Shown: in pieces, positions 26,775 to 37,157 of the stretch
How the letters are laid out: each line of letters opens with the position of its first letter
Position numbering within the stretch: position 1 is the first letter of the stretch
From: Paenibacillus qinlingensis
GTDB lineage: Bacteria > Bacillota > Bacilli > Paenibacillales > NBRC-103111
DNA: 64,000 nt
Direction: 5' to 3'
Assembly (NCBI RefSeq): GCF_013204845.1
Contig: NZ_JABMKY010000009.1
Coordinates: 186,001-250,000 of the forward strand
Notes under the pieces: model-generated
What the model saw: the letters and a program-made list of their open reading frames with translations, nothing else
The model's database searches: none
What the model was told of the DNA's origin: nothing
Translations under genes and position numbers: made by a program

Positions 26775-28382
26775 CTATTTCCGTGTATTGAATCGCTCGA
26801 AGGCCGCTTGCTTAAGTGCAATCGCGCGTTCGATCTTCATACTTTTCAATTGCTTAATATATTTATCGTAGTTATCGAACGATTCCGATCCCATTACAAA
26901 CTTAAGGAACATTTCATCCTTATACGTGTCCACCTCTGCCATAATCGCCGATAGCTCCTGCGCCTCTTCAGGGGTTTGCGAAATACGAGGGATACGGGTT
27001 TGCTCCAAATTTTTATAATACTTATTGTAGACAGTTAAAGCTTCTTTCTGCTGGTCATATTTGTAATACTGTTCTGTATAGCGATCGTCACCAACAAAAC
27101 CAGGAGCAGGCGTTGCCACGCGAAGATATTTGGCCATTGCTTCTCCAATGGACAGCTTCTCTGGATTGTTCGTAATTAGGTCCGTATATTTCGGGAAGCC
27201 GTTCACCTTGTTAAAAGTAGTGCCCTCCACACCGAACGACTTCAGTGTATTGCCTTCATCTGAATATAAATAATCAAGCCACTTTGCCGTTTGTGCTGCA
27301 TGCTTGTTGTCAGGCGTTATTGCTGCACTTCCGTCGCCGCGATATTCATAGGCTGCCAAGAAAATTTTTGGCTGCTCTCCTTTTTTCAACACAGGATGCT
27401 GAGATGCTACTAGGTCAAACGTTTTGGCATTTTCCGGAATGGCGTTCAAATACTTGCCCATACCACTTCCAATATTTGCAGCGAAAGCTCCAGAGCTGCT
27501 ATTTGTTATTTTGCCATCCTTCGCTTTAGCGTCCTGGGTAGCAAAATCCTTATCAAGCAAACCTTCCTTATACCAAGCGCTGAGCTGCATCAAATAATCT
27601 TTAAATGCCGGCTCGTAGGGACCATATTTAATTTTGCCGTTGTCGACGTAATAGGCAGCTCCTATGTTGAATGCCCCATTCAAACGATCAACCTTAAAAT
27701 CATCTTTCGTAAAAGTTAGAGGACTTTTCGCGCCTTTCTTTTCCTTAAATGCGCGGAGCACCGTCGTCCATTCCTCTATCGTCTCTGGCGTCTTCAACCC
27801 CAGTTCATTTAGCCAATCCTTACGCAGCATTAGCCCGCTGCTCACATTAGAATTACCCACGCCGATTGCCGGGAATGCATAGATCGTTCCTGAATCCGTC
27901 GACACATCTTTTTTCATTTCGGGATGTTCATCCAAATACTTTTTTAAATTCGGAGCGTTTTTCGCAATGATATCATTCAATGGTATGGCAACTTTATCTG
28001 CGATGGCTTTCTCAGGCCCGCCTGGGTAATTCATAAAATTGTACTCAATGACATCCGGTAAATTGCCCGAGGCAATTAGCAGGTTGAACTGTTCTTTTTC
28101 AGAACCAATCGCCGGATGCTGAAAGTCTACCTTTACACCTGTTTTTTTCTCTAACTCCTTATAGAAGAGAGATTCATTATAGTTCTTCATGACACGAGCG
28201 CCATCAGCAGGCATCCCTACCCAGTAGGAGAGCTTCACTGGAGCTGCCGGTTCAGTCGTACCTTTTGGTACTTCTGACGAAGATTCAAGATTTGTACTTG
28301 AACCGCAACCCGTTACAAAAATCATGGATAAGGCAACGACAGAAGCCAATTTGATAGGAATTGATTTTTTTCTGAAATTCAT
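26775..28382 (-). CDS. ABC sugar importer, solute-binding lipoprotein (locus B)
   Basis: The 535-residue lipoprotein starts at 28382 (MNFRKKSIP), ten bases after AAGGAGG, with lipobox FVTGC. It belongs to the LplA-like family but, unlike the other four binding proteins here, lacks the DPDGNGK calcium loop; the matching position reads KEKKGAKSP. It is the first gene of locus B and follows a good promoter at 28441-28469. It should deliver oligosaccharides made by the SLH-anchored lyase to the adjoining permeases. Confidence 0.92.
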   Translation of the reverse strand: MNFRKKSIPIKLASVVALSMIFVTGCGSSTNLESSSEVPKGTTEPAAPVKLSYWVGMPADGARVMKNYNESLFYKELEKKTGVKVDFQHPAIGSEKEQFNLLIASGNLPDVIEYNFMNYPGGPEKAIADKVAIPLNDIIAKNAPNLKKYLDEHPEMKKDVSTDSGTIYAFPAIGVGNSNVSSGLMLRKDWLNELGLKTPETIEEWTTVLRAFKEKKGAKSPLTFTKDDFKVDRLNGAFNIGAAYYVDNGKIKYGPYEPAFKDYLMQLSAWYKEGLLDKDFATQDAKAKDGKITNSSSGAFAANIGSGMGKYLNAIPENAKTFDLVASQHPVLKKGEQPKIFLAAYEYRGDGSAAITPDNKHAAQTAKWLDYLYSDEGNTLKSFGVEGTTFNKVNGFPKYTDLITNNPEKLSIGEAMAKYLRVATPAPGFVGDDRYTEQYYKYDQQKEALTVYNKYYKNLEQTRIPRISQTPEEAQELSAIMAEVDTYKDEMFLKFVMGSESFDNYDKYIKQLKSMKIERAIALKQAAFERFNTRK

Positions 28383-28440
28383 TTGAGAAGTCCTCCTTTT
28401 AGAATGTACAATCATGTTCGTCTTTCATCGATTCGCCCTA

Positions 28441-28469
28441 AGTATATCTAGCGCCAAAAAGTGTGACAA
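28441..28469 (-). promoter_or_regulatory. Sigma-A promoter of locus B
   Basis: On the minus strand TTGTCA and TATACT, each five of six to consensus, are separated by 17 bases. The predicted transcript starts near 28434, giving an untranslated leader of about 50 nt before the binding-protein gene. Confidence 0.7.
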
Positions 28470-28570
28470 TCTCTAATTGGTGATATCAGTTTGCATTGAT
28501 TAACTTATGTCATGAGATGGATATCAGGAGCAACAGATAGCAATCCTTCTGGTTAAAAGAGAAAACATTA

Positions 28571-28604
28571 GAAGCCTTGGACGTGTACATCTGTCCAAGG
28601 CTTC
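28571..28604 (-). terminator. Terminator of the TetR-family gene
   Basis: Perfect 12-bp arms GAAGCCTTGGAC and GTCCAAGGCTTC with a 10-nt loop lie 11 bp past the regulator's stop. On the minus strand the stem continues TAATGTTTTC. Confidence 0.8.
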
Positions 28605-28615
28605 CCTATCTCTTC

Positions 28616-29200
28616 CTACGTAAGCGTACGCATCATTATAAATTGCTTCGCCAGATAGACAGGTGTATACGGCATGTCCTGACGAAGCCAAGCAACAATA
28701 GTACCGATTAAAGCGGAAGAACCGTACCATATGGCAATATCCTTTTGAATACCTGCAGTAGCTAAAACGGATTCATCCCCCATCCTCTCAATTCGTGAGG
28801 TTACCAATTCCGTCAGCAGCCTTAACATGCGATCTGTAAAAATAGGGGTTCGTCTTGACGCAAGTACGACTTTATAAAACTTTGCATGTTCAGCGAAATG
28901 CTCCAGCAAGCTCACCAACATCGGCCAATCCTCTTTTTCCTTTGAACTCTGAATGGCTAACGCATTGGTCAAAATGCGATTAATGTCTTCAATCATTTCA
29001 TCCGCCATCTTTTCCAACATATCCGGAATATCTCGATAATGCAGATAGAACGTAACTCTGTTAATCGTAGCGCGCTCTGCAATGCGATTGACCGAAATTT
29101 TCTCGATATCCATTTCCTGAAGCAATTCGATAAAGGCGTCCTTCAACAATTGACGTGTTCGAAGAACGCGAGGATCGATGCGTGGTGTTCGATTATCCAT
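28616..29200 (-). CDS. TetR-family transcriptional regulator
   Basis: About 194 residues. The N-terminal helix-turn-helix (residues about 12-60, with ISVNRIAERATINRVTFYLH) is typical TetR, and the remaining helices would form the ligand-binding and dimer domain. I take ATG 29200 (MDNRTPRID) because AAGGA lies ten bases upstream; a TTG three codons earlier is possible. It is divergent from the glutamate dehydrogenase gene, and the shared 240-bp spacer has several palindromes, so it may repress itself and gdhA. Its ligand is unknown. Confidence 0.88.
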   Translation of the reverse strand: MDNRTPRIDPRVLRTRQLLKDAFIELLQEMDIEKISVNRIAERATINRVTFYLHYRDIPDMLEKMADEMIEDINRILTNALAIQSSKEKEDWPMLVSLLEHFAEHAKFYKVVLASRRTPIFTDRMLRLLTELVTSRIERMGDESVLATAGIQKDIAIWYGSSALIGTIVAWLRQDMPYTPVYLAKQFIMMRTLT

Positions 29201-29273
29201 GTATTCCAAATCCTTTTCTTTTCCATAATAGGCTTAGAGGCTTGAATGATGACATCACCCCAAACTAATTCAC

Positions 29274-29357
29274 ACTTTGCAAAGTATACTACAAGTTGTA
29301 AATTTAGTCTAATGAGCACTTTAATAACACCGCTCAGTAAGCTTACATGACATGTAA
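29274..29357. promoter_or_regulatory. Palindromic candidate operators between tetR-like gene and gdhA
   Basis: The spacer contains ACTTTGCAAAGT (29274-29285), TACAAGTTGTA shortly after it, and a perfect 15-bp odd palindrome TTACATGACATGTAA (29343-29357). The last has the size and symmetry of a TetR operator. A TATACT box at 29394-29399 could be the gdhA -10 element, although no matching -35 at normal spacing is evident. Confidence 0.5.
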
Positions 29358-29423
29358 ATTTTGATTGCCCAATTGGCTCGAATAAGGTAAAACTATACTA
29401 ATAAACTTTTTTATTATATTTAA

Positions 29424-30815
<1,392 letters not shown>

Positions 30816-30841
30816 GATACCAAAAGTTGGCTAAAACCAAT

Positions 30842-30879
30842 AAAGGAGCTAAGCGCGTTATGCCGCTTAGCTCCTTTTT
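30842..30879 (+). terminator. Terminator of gdhA
   Basis: Perfect 11-bp arms GGAGCTAAGCG and CGCTTAGCTCC with an 8-nt loop are followed by TTTTT on the plus strand, 27 bp past the gdhA stop. The A-run on the other side could let it serve the converging locus C transcript too. Confidence 0.92.
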
Positions 30880-30955
30880 CATCCAAATCTCATTCCTTAT
30901 CATACGAGCACAACTCATGGATCCGCTTAATTGGCTATATTTCTTATGAAGCTGT

Positions 30956-31141
30956 CTACGAAAAAAGGGGAGCACCTGGAAAAGTTGCCATCGATCGCAA
31001 ATACATGACATTGTATGGATCACCTACCTGATATCGAATGTCACCTTTCAGGTCGATCCTAACCACATGTCCCCAAAATTCACATTCCACGAGAAGTCTA
31101 CACCATATTTCTACAAGCAATGCCGCATTCGACATTCGCAT
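30956..31141 (-). CDS. Possible small hypothetical protein at the end of locus C
   Basis: A 61-codon frame begins 19 bp after the isomerase stop, in the same direction, with a weak AAGAAG site. The translation has an alternating hydrophobic pattern (CRLLVECEFWGHVVRIDL) that could be beta-structure. I do not recognise it, and it may be chance or a remnant. The rest of the 345-bp gap 30816-31160 holds only the gdhA terminator. Confidence 0.25.
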   Translation of the reverse strand: MRMSNAALLVEIWCRLLVECEFWGHVVRIDLKGDIRYQVGDPYNVMYLRSMATFPGAPLFS

Positions 31142-31160
31142 CTTCTTATATCCCTACGCC

Positions 31161-32033
31161 TCATACCTCCTGCCACAACCGCCTTGCATTGTCCATCGCA
31201 ATCTTCGAAGCTGCCCTGCATTCCTCCATACCTTCAAATTCAATGGTAAGATACCCGTTGTATCCCGAATCCTTAATGAGCTTCATAATTCGACGCATGT
31301 CGATATCACCTTGACCGACAATCGCACCTCTTAGATAGTTGCCATTCGCAGTTGTGAACCATGCACCTTCGCCGGGATGCTCATCATACGGTCTGAAATA
31401 AAAATCCTTCACATGGATAAGTGAAGCATAGGGTAAATTTTTGCGCACCCCGATTAGCGGCTGCTCATCCACGCACATAAAATTGCCGATATCAAGTGTC
31501 GTCTTGAAATTAGGACGATTGACTTCCGTAATAACGCGCTGCACTCGATCACTTGCCTGTACGCTAAAGCCGTGATTTTCTATGGTCGTCGTAATCCCAT
31601 ATTGAGATGCATAATCGGCAATGATGCGACTCCCACTTACCATTGCTTGTAAATTCTCTTCGAACCAGTGAATGGTCATCTTGTCAGGGGGTAAACTAAA
31701 GGCAGTCACATCATGCCGCATATGTGTCATGCCAAGACTATGGACCAAATCAACATGCTGCTTGACTCGCTCTACCTCAGCCTCGAAAGCCTCTTCCGTC
31801 TCCTGGACGAAGTTGGCCGGCATCGAATAATTGGATAACGCGATGCCAACTTCCTTCGCCTTCAAACGGACCTCAGCCGCTAGCTCGGGTTGGTCGATAA
31901 GCGTAAACCCATAGGGGACGATTTCCATATGCTCGCCGCCATGATCCGAAATCCACTGAATAACATCTAAGACTGTCATCTCCCCTGTTTTTAATGCACC
32001 CAGCAAACTATACGTACTAAGACCGATTTTCAA
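31161..32033 (-). CDS. Sugar phosphate isomerase/epimerase-like TIM barrel
   Basis: A 290-residue cytosolic protein of the xylose-isomerase-like/AP-endonuclease-2 superfamily (PF01261). It has the N-terminal strand KIGLSTYSLLG and metal-site segments TTIENHGF, TLDIGNFM and LIHVKDFYF, with the terminal YLTIEFEG. The start codon is TTG, with GAGGTG upstream, and it overlaps the fucosidase stop (TTGA), so translation is coupled. Relatives isomerise or epimerise sugars, and some take part in keto-sugar elimination chemistry. Here it probably processes the sugar freed by the GH29 enzyme, although the exact reaction is unknown. Confidence 0.87.
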   Translation of the reverse strand: MKIGLSTYSLLGALKTGEMTVLDVIQWISDHGGEHMEIVPYGFTLIDQPELAAEVRLKAKEVGIALSNYSMPANFVQETEEAFEAEVERVKQHVDLVHSLGMTHMRHDVTAFSLPPDKMTIHWFEENLQAMVSGSRIIADYASQYGITTTIENHGFSVQASDRVQRVITEVNRPNFKTTLDIGNFMCVDEQPLIGVRKNLPYASLIHVKDFYFRPYDEHPGEGAWFTTANGNYLRGAIVGQGDIDMRRIMKLIKDSGYNGYLTIEFEGMEECRAASKIAMDNARRLWQEV

Positions 32034-33328
32034 TGCTTATTCACCTCTGCTACGTATTCGAGTTCAAGTGCGATCACTGTATCTACGTCATCCGGGAGTT
32101 CGGATCCGGTCAAATGAATGAATGCCCCGCTTTCGGTATCCGAATAATGCTCTGCCATCCATGGTGTGGAAACCTTAAGTTCTGATCCATCTGCGAGGAG
32201 TCTTGCTTTTTTGATTTTCCCCTTTAACCCCTGGAAATAAATCGGTCCGATGCCACGATCAAATACGTGGGCATATAACATATTCCCTTTTTGCGTATAG
32301 CGTCCCCATTCTGGCTTCGGAAGAGAGGATGCTCCGCATCCATAGATGCTTTCGCCATTACGCTGCATCCACTCACCTACCGACGTCAATATTTGAATAG
32401 ACTCCGTTGGAATTTCTCCTCTTGCATTTGGCCCGACATTTAGAAGCATATTGCCGTTCTTACTGATGCATTCGACTAAAGCTCGAACGACCTGTTTCGG
32501 TGATTTGTAGGCAAAATCCTTCGCATGATAGCCCCAGTTGTCGTTAAGCGTAATACAGGCCTCCCACGGTACGTTTAGTCCATTTTCATCAACAATGCCG
32601 CCGGGAGGAACGATTTGCTCAGGGGAATAAAAGTCGCCGGCATACACCTCTGGTTCTGACTTTTTAATATCTCCGCCAAGCCGGTTATCAATAATAATGT
32701 CTGGTTGCAGGGACCGAATCATGTTAACAAGTTCCGTTGCCCTCCACTTCTCACCCGTCATATTGTCGTAAGAGAAATCGAACCACATCACATCAATTTT
32801 ACCATAATTTGTAAGTAATTCCTTCACTTGTGCATGCAAATATTCTACATATCGCTCGAATTGGATGGATCGGTTGTCATAAGCTTCATTGTCTCTCATC
32901 GGATGAATGCGATCCCCATAGGCAGGATAATCATCGTGATACCAATCAATCAGTGAATAATAAAAGCCGACCTTCAGTCCCTCTTCGCGAAATGCCTCCA
33001 CATATTCTTTGATCAAATCCCGCTGCGCAGGTGTGTTCGTCGCTTTGTACGCTGTAAACTCGCTGTCAAAAAGACAGAAGCCATCATGATGCTTTGTCGT
33101 TAAGACAGCGTATTGCTGTCCCGCCGCCTTTGCTGCTCTCGCCCAAGCCCGCGGGTCATAGCGGTCCGGTCGAAACTCTCGGAAGTATGGTTCGTACGCC
33201 TCATTACTCAGCTTCTCGACACTTCGGACCCATTCTCCCCTAGCGGGGATTGCATACAATCCCCAGTGAATAAACAGGCCGAATCGTGCTTCTCGGAACC
33301 AGTCTGTTCGCTCCCAACGCTTGTTCAT
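32030..33328 (-). CDS. GH29 alpha-L-fucosidase-like glycosidase
   Basis: About 432 residues without a signal peptide, so intracellular. GH29 hallmarks are FGLFIHWGLYAIPARGEW at the N-terminus, TTKHHDGFCLFDS near residue 80 and the nucleophile Asp in IDVMWFDFSYD near 183. A C-terminal beta-sandwich follows from about 330. The start at 33328 (MNKRWERTD) has GGAGGG upstream. It lies between the binding lipoprotein and the isomerase. It most likely releases L-fucose or a related sugar from imported oligosaccharides; the acid/base residue is not conserved across GH29 subfamilies, so the exact specificity is open. Confidence 0.9.
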   Translation of the reverse strand: MNKRWERTDWFREARFGLFIHWGLYAIPARGEWVRSVEKLSNEAYEPYFREFRPDRYDPRAWARAAKAAGQQYAVLTTKHHDGFCLFDSEFTAYKATNTPAQRDLIKEYVEAFREEGLKVGFYYSLIDWYHDDYPAYGDRIHPMRDNEAYDNRSIQFERYVEYLHAQVKELLTNYGKIDVMWFDFSYDNMTGEKWRATELVNMIRSLQPDIIIDNRLGGDIKKSEPEVYAGDFYSPEQIVPPGGIVDENGLNVPWEACITLNDNWGYHAKDFAYKSPKQVVRALVECISKNGNMLLNVGPNARGEIPTESIQILTSVGEWMQRNGESIYGCGASSLPKPEWGRYTQKGNMLYAHVFDRGIGPIYFQGLKGKIKKARLLADGSELKVSTPWMAEHYSDTESGAFIHLTGSELPDDVDTVIALELEYVAEVNKH

Positions 33329-33362
33329 GTGTTCCCTCCAATTCCAATAATCGTTACCTGCA

Positions 33363-35069
33363 TCACTTTTTATACACTTTGTCGTAGGCATCCTGATAGA
33401 TTTTGATGAATTGATCCATGCCGGAGTCTTTCAAGCCTTTCACGTAAGCGTCCCAATCTTTATCAATGTTTTTGGCTCCCATGATAAACTGCAGCATAGA
33501 CTGTTTGACGTAATCTGTAATAATCGGCTTCAATTGCTTAACTTGATTCGCTTGATCGTTCGTTAAGAAAATATCCGTCGGGAACTCTTCTTTCGGTTGG
33601 TGTCCTTCATACAATTCTTTGGTAGCTTTGTACAGACGGGTTTCCAAACCATCCATCGTATAGATGTCCTGGCTAGCTGCATAGGCAGTTTCTCGATACT
33701 CGGAGGAACGAAGGCCCGGTCCCATTTGATTCCAATGGTCATTTTGTACCTGACCTACACCATAAGTCGTTTCTTTCACTTTGAACTTGGCTGCGGTTCC
33801 GCGTGTGTTTTTATCATTCGCATCTGCTTTCACCCAGTTGCGGTTTTCTTCCCCAAAGTTGGACAGTGTCGTGCCCTCATCTGTATACAGATAATCGGCT
33901 AAACGGACGGCTGCTTCTGGATTTTTGTTTTTATTCGTCACAGCAAATACCGAGTTCCCGATGCCAATGTAGTGAGCCGCGAACGACGCTCCGTCTGGAC
34001 CCGTAAGCGGCGCAATCGGATCATAGTCCTTGTGGCGCGTTGCCGTTGGCGAGGCATCTGTGAATTCGCCGAACCAACCTGCTGGAATTGCGCCAGCGAT
34101 CGCAAGACCAGGACTATTCCCTTTTTGAGAAAGCGCATCCGATTTTTGTGTAAAAGCTTCCTTATCTATCAAGCCTTCTGCATACAGTTTGTTCAAGAAT
34201 TGCAGACCTTTTTTAAAGCCTTGTTGGTCGACTGACGTTGCCAACTTGCCGCCGTTCATCATGAAATAATTGTTGTCCGCATTGAAATAGACGAACGCAT
34301 TCATAACGAATGTCTCAATATCTGTATGCCAACCTGTCGGTGAACCCGTGAACGCGATTTCGTCTGCTTTGCCATTCCCATTCGGATCCTTTTCCTTAAA
34401 CGCTTTGAGCATATTGTAAAAATCATCGGTCGTCTTCGGTGCGCTAAGACCGAGCTTTTGCAACCACTTTGAATTCACCCACATTTTGGCAGAAAATTGG
34501 CAGTGATAGCATTCATTCACGGAAGGTATCGCATAAATGTTGCCGTCCGGCGCAGTGATCGCCTTCTCCAAATACGGAATGTCTTTGAATGCTTTCTTAA
34601 TATTGGGTGCGTATTGATCGATTAACTTATTCAACGGGAGAAGTACGCCTTGTTGACCGTAAAGCAGCTGTTCCTCTTTTGTTAAATTGCCTTGCATGAA
34701 AATATCAGGATAATCGCCGCTGGCGAGCAACAGCTGTTTTTTCTCATTCAAAGCCGCTGTTTCTCCGGGCACAAGCTGCCAGTTCAAATGAATATTCGTC
34801 TTTCCTTCCAAATATTTGGTAAACCAATTCGTATTCAAATCGGCAATGTTCGCAGATTGCGGCGCAAAAGCACTCATTGTAATTTTATTTTTAGTAATAG
34901 GAAAGCCCGTAGCATTAAGTTCTTTTCCGCCACCTGAACTTCCAGCCTCTGTAGGACTAGCGCTGCCCTGTGGATCATCATTATTAGACGTGCAGCCCAC
35001 TACAGGCAAAGTTATGAATAAAATCAGGACCGCCGATAACCAAGTTTTTCTGGTTCCTTTACTTACCAT
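33363..35069 (-). CDS. ABC sugar importer, solute-binding lipoprotein (locus C)
   Basis: About 568 residues starting at 35069 (MVSKGTRKT), seven bases after GGAGGG; the ORF to 35093 would include the ribosome site. The lipobox is PVVGC. A calcium-loop-like DPNGNGKADE lies near residue 225. It follows its two permeases and precedes the GH29 gene, which points to a fucosylated oligosaccharide ligand. A nine-base C-run and no convincing terminator occupy the gap to the permease. Confidence 0.92.
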   Translation of the reverse strand: MVSKGTRKTWLSAVLILFITLPVVGCTSNNDDPQGSASPTEAGSSGGGKELNATGFPITKNKITMSAFAPQSANIADLNTNWFTKYLEGKTNIHLNWQLVPGETAALNEKKQLLLASGDYPDIFMQGNLTKEEQLLYGQQGVLLPLNKLIDQYAPNIKKAFKDIPYLEKAITAPDGNIYAIPSVNECYHCQFSAKMWVNSKWLQKLGLSAPKTTDDFYNMLKAFKEKDPNGNGKADEIAFTGSPTGWHTDIETFVMNAFVYFNADNNYFMMNGGKLATSVDQQGFKKGLQFLNKLYAEGLIDKEAFTQKSDALSQKGNSPGLAIAGAIPAGWFGEFTDASPTATRHKDYDPIAPLTGPDGASFAAHYIGIGNSVFAVTNKNKNPEAAVRLADYLYTDEGTTLSNFGEENRNWVKADANDKNTRGTAAKFKVKETTYGVGQVQNDHWNQMGPGLRSSEYRETAYAASQDIYTMDGLETRLYKATKELYEGHQPKEEFPTDIFLTNDQANQVKQLKPIITDYVKQSMLQFIMGAKNIDKDWDAYVKGLKDSGMDQFIKIYQDAYDKVYKK

Positions 35070-35171
35070 GCGCAAACCCTCCTTGTTTTTCATAGCTATT
35101 CATATTCCATTCCAAGTAGTTAAAAACCGGTTGAACTCCCGGCATCCCCCCCCCTCAATGTGATACTGGAT

Positions 35172-36107
35172 TCATCCTTTCAGAGAACCAATCAGCAGTC
35201 CTTTCACAAAATGCTTTTGCACAAAAGGATATAACATGAGAACAGGTGCGCTCGCTACGACGATTAGTGAATATTTAAGAAGCTCCTTTAAGCCTTGCCG
35301 ATCCGCAAGTTCTTTGACATCCTTTATCATGGTTGGATCAATGGAGTTCAGGATTAGAATATTTCGTAAAATAAGCTGCAACGGATACAATTTTGCCGAT
35401 TTCAAGAAAATCAACGCTTCAAAATAGGAGTTCCAATAGCCAATGGCATACATCAGCACAAGAACGGCAATGATCGGTTTGGACAGCGGGATGACAATTC
35501 GGAGTAGAAACTTAAAATCGCTGCATCCATCCAAATGTGCCGCCTCTGTTAATTCCGAAGGAATAGACGTTTGGAAAAATGTCCTCGCCAGAATAACTTG
35601 CCATACCGAAATGGCACCAGGAATAATCATGGCCCATCTCGTGTCCAGCAACCCCATTCCTTTAACTGTCAAATAATAGGGAATCAAGCCCCCGTTGAAC
35701 AGCATCGTAAAAATAAACAGCGCTGTGATGACGTTGCGTCCATAAAAGTTTTTACGTGAAAGCGGATAAGCCGCTGTTATCGTCAACGTCACGCTAATCA
35801 GCGTTCCGAAGAATAGATAGAACAAAGAATTTCCGTAACCCGTCAAGATTTGCGGATTCTGAAATACGGCTTTGTACCCTCGTAGGGTAGGCTCAACAGG
35901 GAACAGCCACACTTTACCTGAGATCACAGCTGACGATGAGCTGAATGATGAACTAATGATATAAATGAGCGGATAAGCCACAATGATTAAACAAATAAGC
36001 AGAAATACATAGACAAAGAACAGGTACATTCTGTCGACACTATTTTCAAGAATACGTGTTGGTGCCTTTCTCGCTTTGAGAAGCACGGTTTGCTCGGAAT
36101 TAACCAT
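35172..36107 (-). CDS. ABC sugar permease, LplC/YtcP type (locus C)
   Basis: A 311-residue permease with six membrane segments and the EAA loop TEAAHLDGCSDFKF; it ends GLLIGSLKG. AGGAGG lies eight bases before the ATG. The partner permease ends 12 bp upstream. Together with the binding protein at 33363-35069 it makes up the locus C importer. Confidence 0.92.
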   Translation of the reverse strand: MVNSEQTVLLKARKAPTRILENSVDRMYLFFVYVFLLICLIIVAYPLIYIISSSFSSSSAVISGKVWLFPVEPTLRGYKAVFQNPQILTGYGNSLFYLFFGTLISVTLTITAAYPLSRKNFYGRNVITALFIFTMLFNGGLIPYYLTVKGMGLLDTRWAMIIPGAISVWQVILARTFFQTSIPSELTEAAHLDGCSDFKFLLRIVIPLSKPIIAVLVLMYAIGYWNSYFEALIFLKSAKLYPLQLILRNILILNSIDPTMIKDVKELADRQGLKELLKYSLIVVASAPVLMLYPFVQKHFVKGLLIGSLKG

Positions 36108-36119
36108 CTCATTTGCCTC

Positions 36120-37025
36120 CTACCACAAGCTTGTCTCGGAATTTTTCTTGGCTACATAGTTGACCACAATGAGCAGCAATAAATTGACAACCGAATTAAA
36201 AAGACCGACAGCTGCAGAGAAACTGAAGTTCGCTCCGACCAATCCCATTTTGTACACATACGTAGATATGACCTCTGACGCACCAACATTAATCGCATTC
36301 TGCATCAGGTACACCTTTTCGAATCCAACGTTCATGATTTGACCAGCATTCAAAATGAGTAAGATTACCGCCGTCGGCATAAGGCTCGGCAAATCGATAT
36401 TTATCATCCGTTGAAACCGTGACGCACCGTCTACTTTCGCCGCCTCATACAAATGCGGGTCTACCCCTGCCAGAGCGGCAATATAAATGACCGAGGCATA
36501 TCCTGTAAATTGCCATACGTCCGATAGGACATAAACGGTTTTGAAATACGCCGGCTTTGACATGATATTCTCCGCTGGAAAACCAAACTTATCCGCTAAG
36601 AGATGAACAAAACCGAGCTGTGGAGAAAGGAACAGCATGATAATCGAGACCATGATAACCGTAGAAATGAAATAAGGTGCAAAGGTGACTAACTGTACAG
36701 TCCTTTTAAAGATCCCATTTTTCAGTTCATTCAAAGCTAGAGCAAGTATGATCGGTGCCGGAAAGCCGACAAGAAGTGAGTAAAGGCTGAGTAATGCCGT
36801 ATTTTTGATCACCCGCCAAAAAATGGGCAGATGGAAAAAGTCCACAAAATGCTTGAAACCAATCCAATCACTTCCCCATATTCCTTTCGTGACCATAAAG
36901 TTTTTAAAAGCGATTTGTACGCCAACCATCGGTATGTATTTAAAAATGATCAAATAAACAAGTGACGGCAGAATTATCAGATAGAGTTGCCAGTTTTTCT
37001 TTACCATTTTAAGTGCTATACTCAT
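36120..37025 (-). CDS. ABC sugar permease, LplB type (locus C)
   Basis: A 301-residue permease with six membrane segments and the EAA loop YEAAKVDGASRFQRM; it ends NSETSLW. It is the first gene of locus C and diverges from the kinase gene, with the shared 132-bp region carrying a cre-like palindrome. No ATPase gene accompanies it. Confidence 0.92.
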   Translation of the reverse strand: MSIALKMVKKNWQLYLIILPSLVYLIIFKYIPMVGVQIAFKNFMVTKGIWGSDWIGFKHFVDFFHLPIFWRVIKNTALLSLYSLLVGFPAPIILALALNELKNGIFKRTVQLVTFAPYFISTVIMVSIIMLFLSPQLGFVHLLADKFGFPAENIMSKPAYFKTVYVLSDVWQFTGYASVIYIAALAGVDPHLYEAAKVDGASRFQRMINIDLPSLMPTAVILLILNAGQIMNVGFEKVYLMQNAINVGASEVISTYVYKMGLVGANFSFSAAVGLFNSVVNLLLLIVVNYVAKKNSETSLW

Positions 37026-37058
37026 GGTACTCCCCCTCGATGCAGTGACTATCCGCTT

Positions 37059-37075
37059 ATGTTAAGCGCTTACAA
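37059..37075. promoter_or_regulatory. Candidate CcpA (cre) operator in the divergent promoter
   Basis: TGTTAAGCGCTTACA contains the perfect palindrome TAAGCGCTTA. It fits 12 of 14 positions of the Bacillus cre consensus TGWAARCGYTWNCA on either strand. It lies 35 bp before the permease start and about 85 bp before the kinase start, as expected for glucose repression of locus C. No clear -35/-10 pair was found next to it. Confidence 0.55.
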
Positions 37076-37157
37076 ATCCAATAATAACGGAGTAGGACTC
37101 ATAATTATAGTGATCATTTTTAAGCAGGTAGTGTCCGTTTATAAGGTGGTGGAATTC

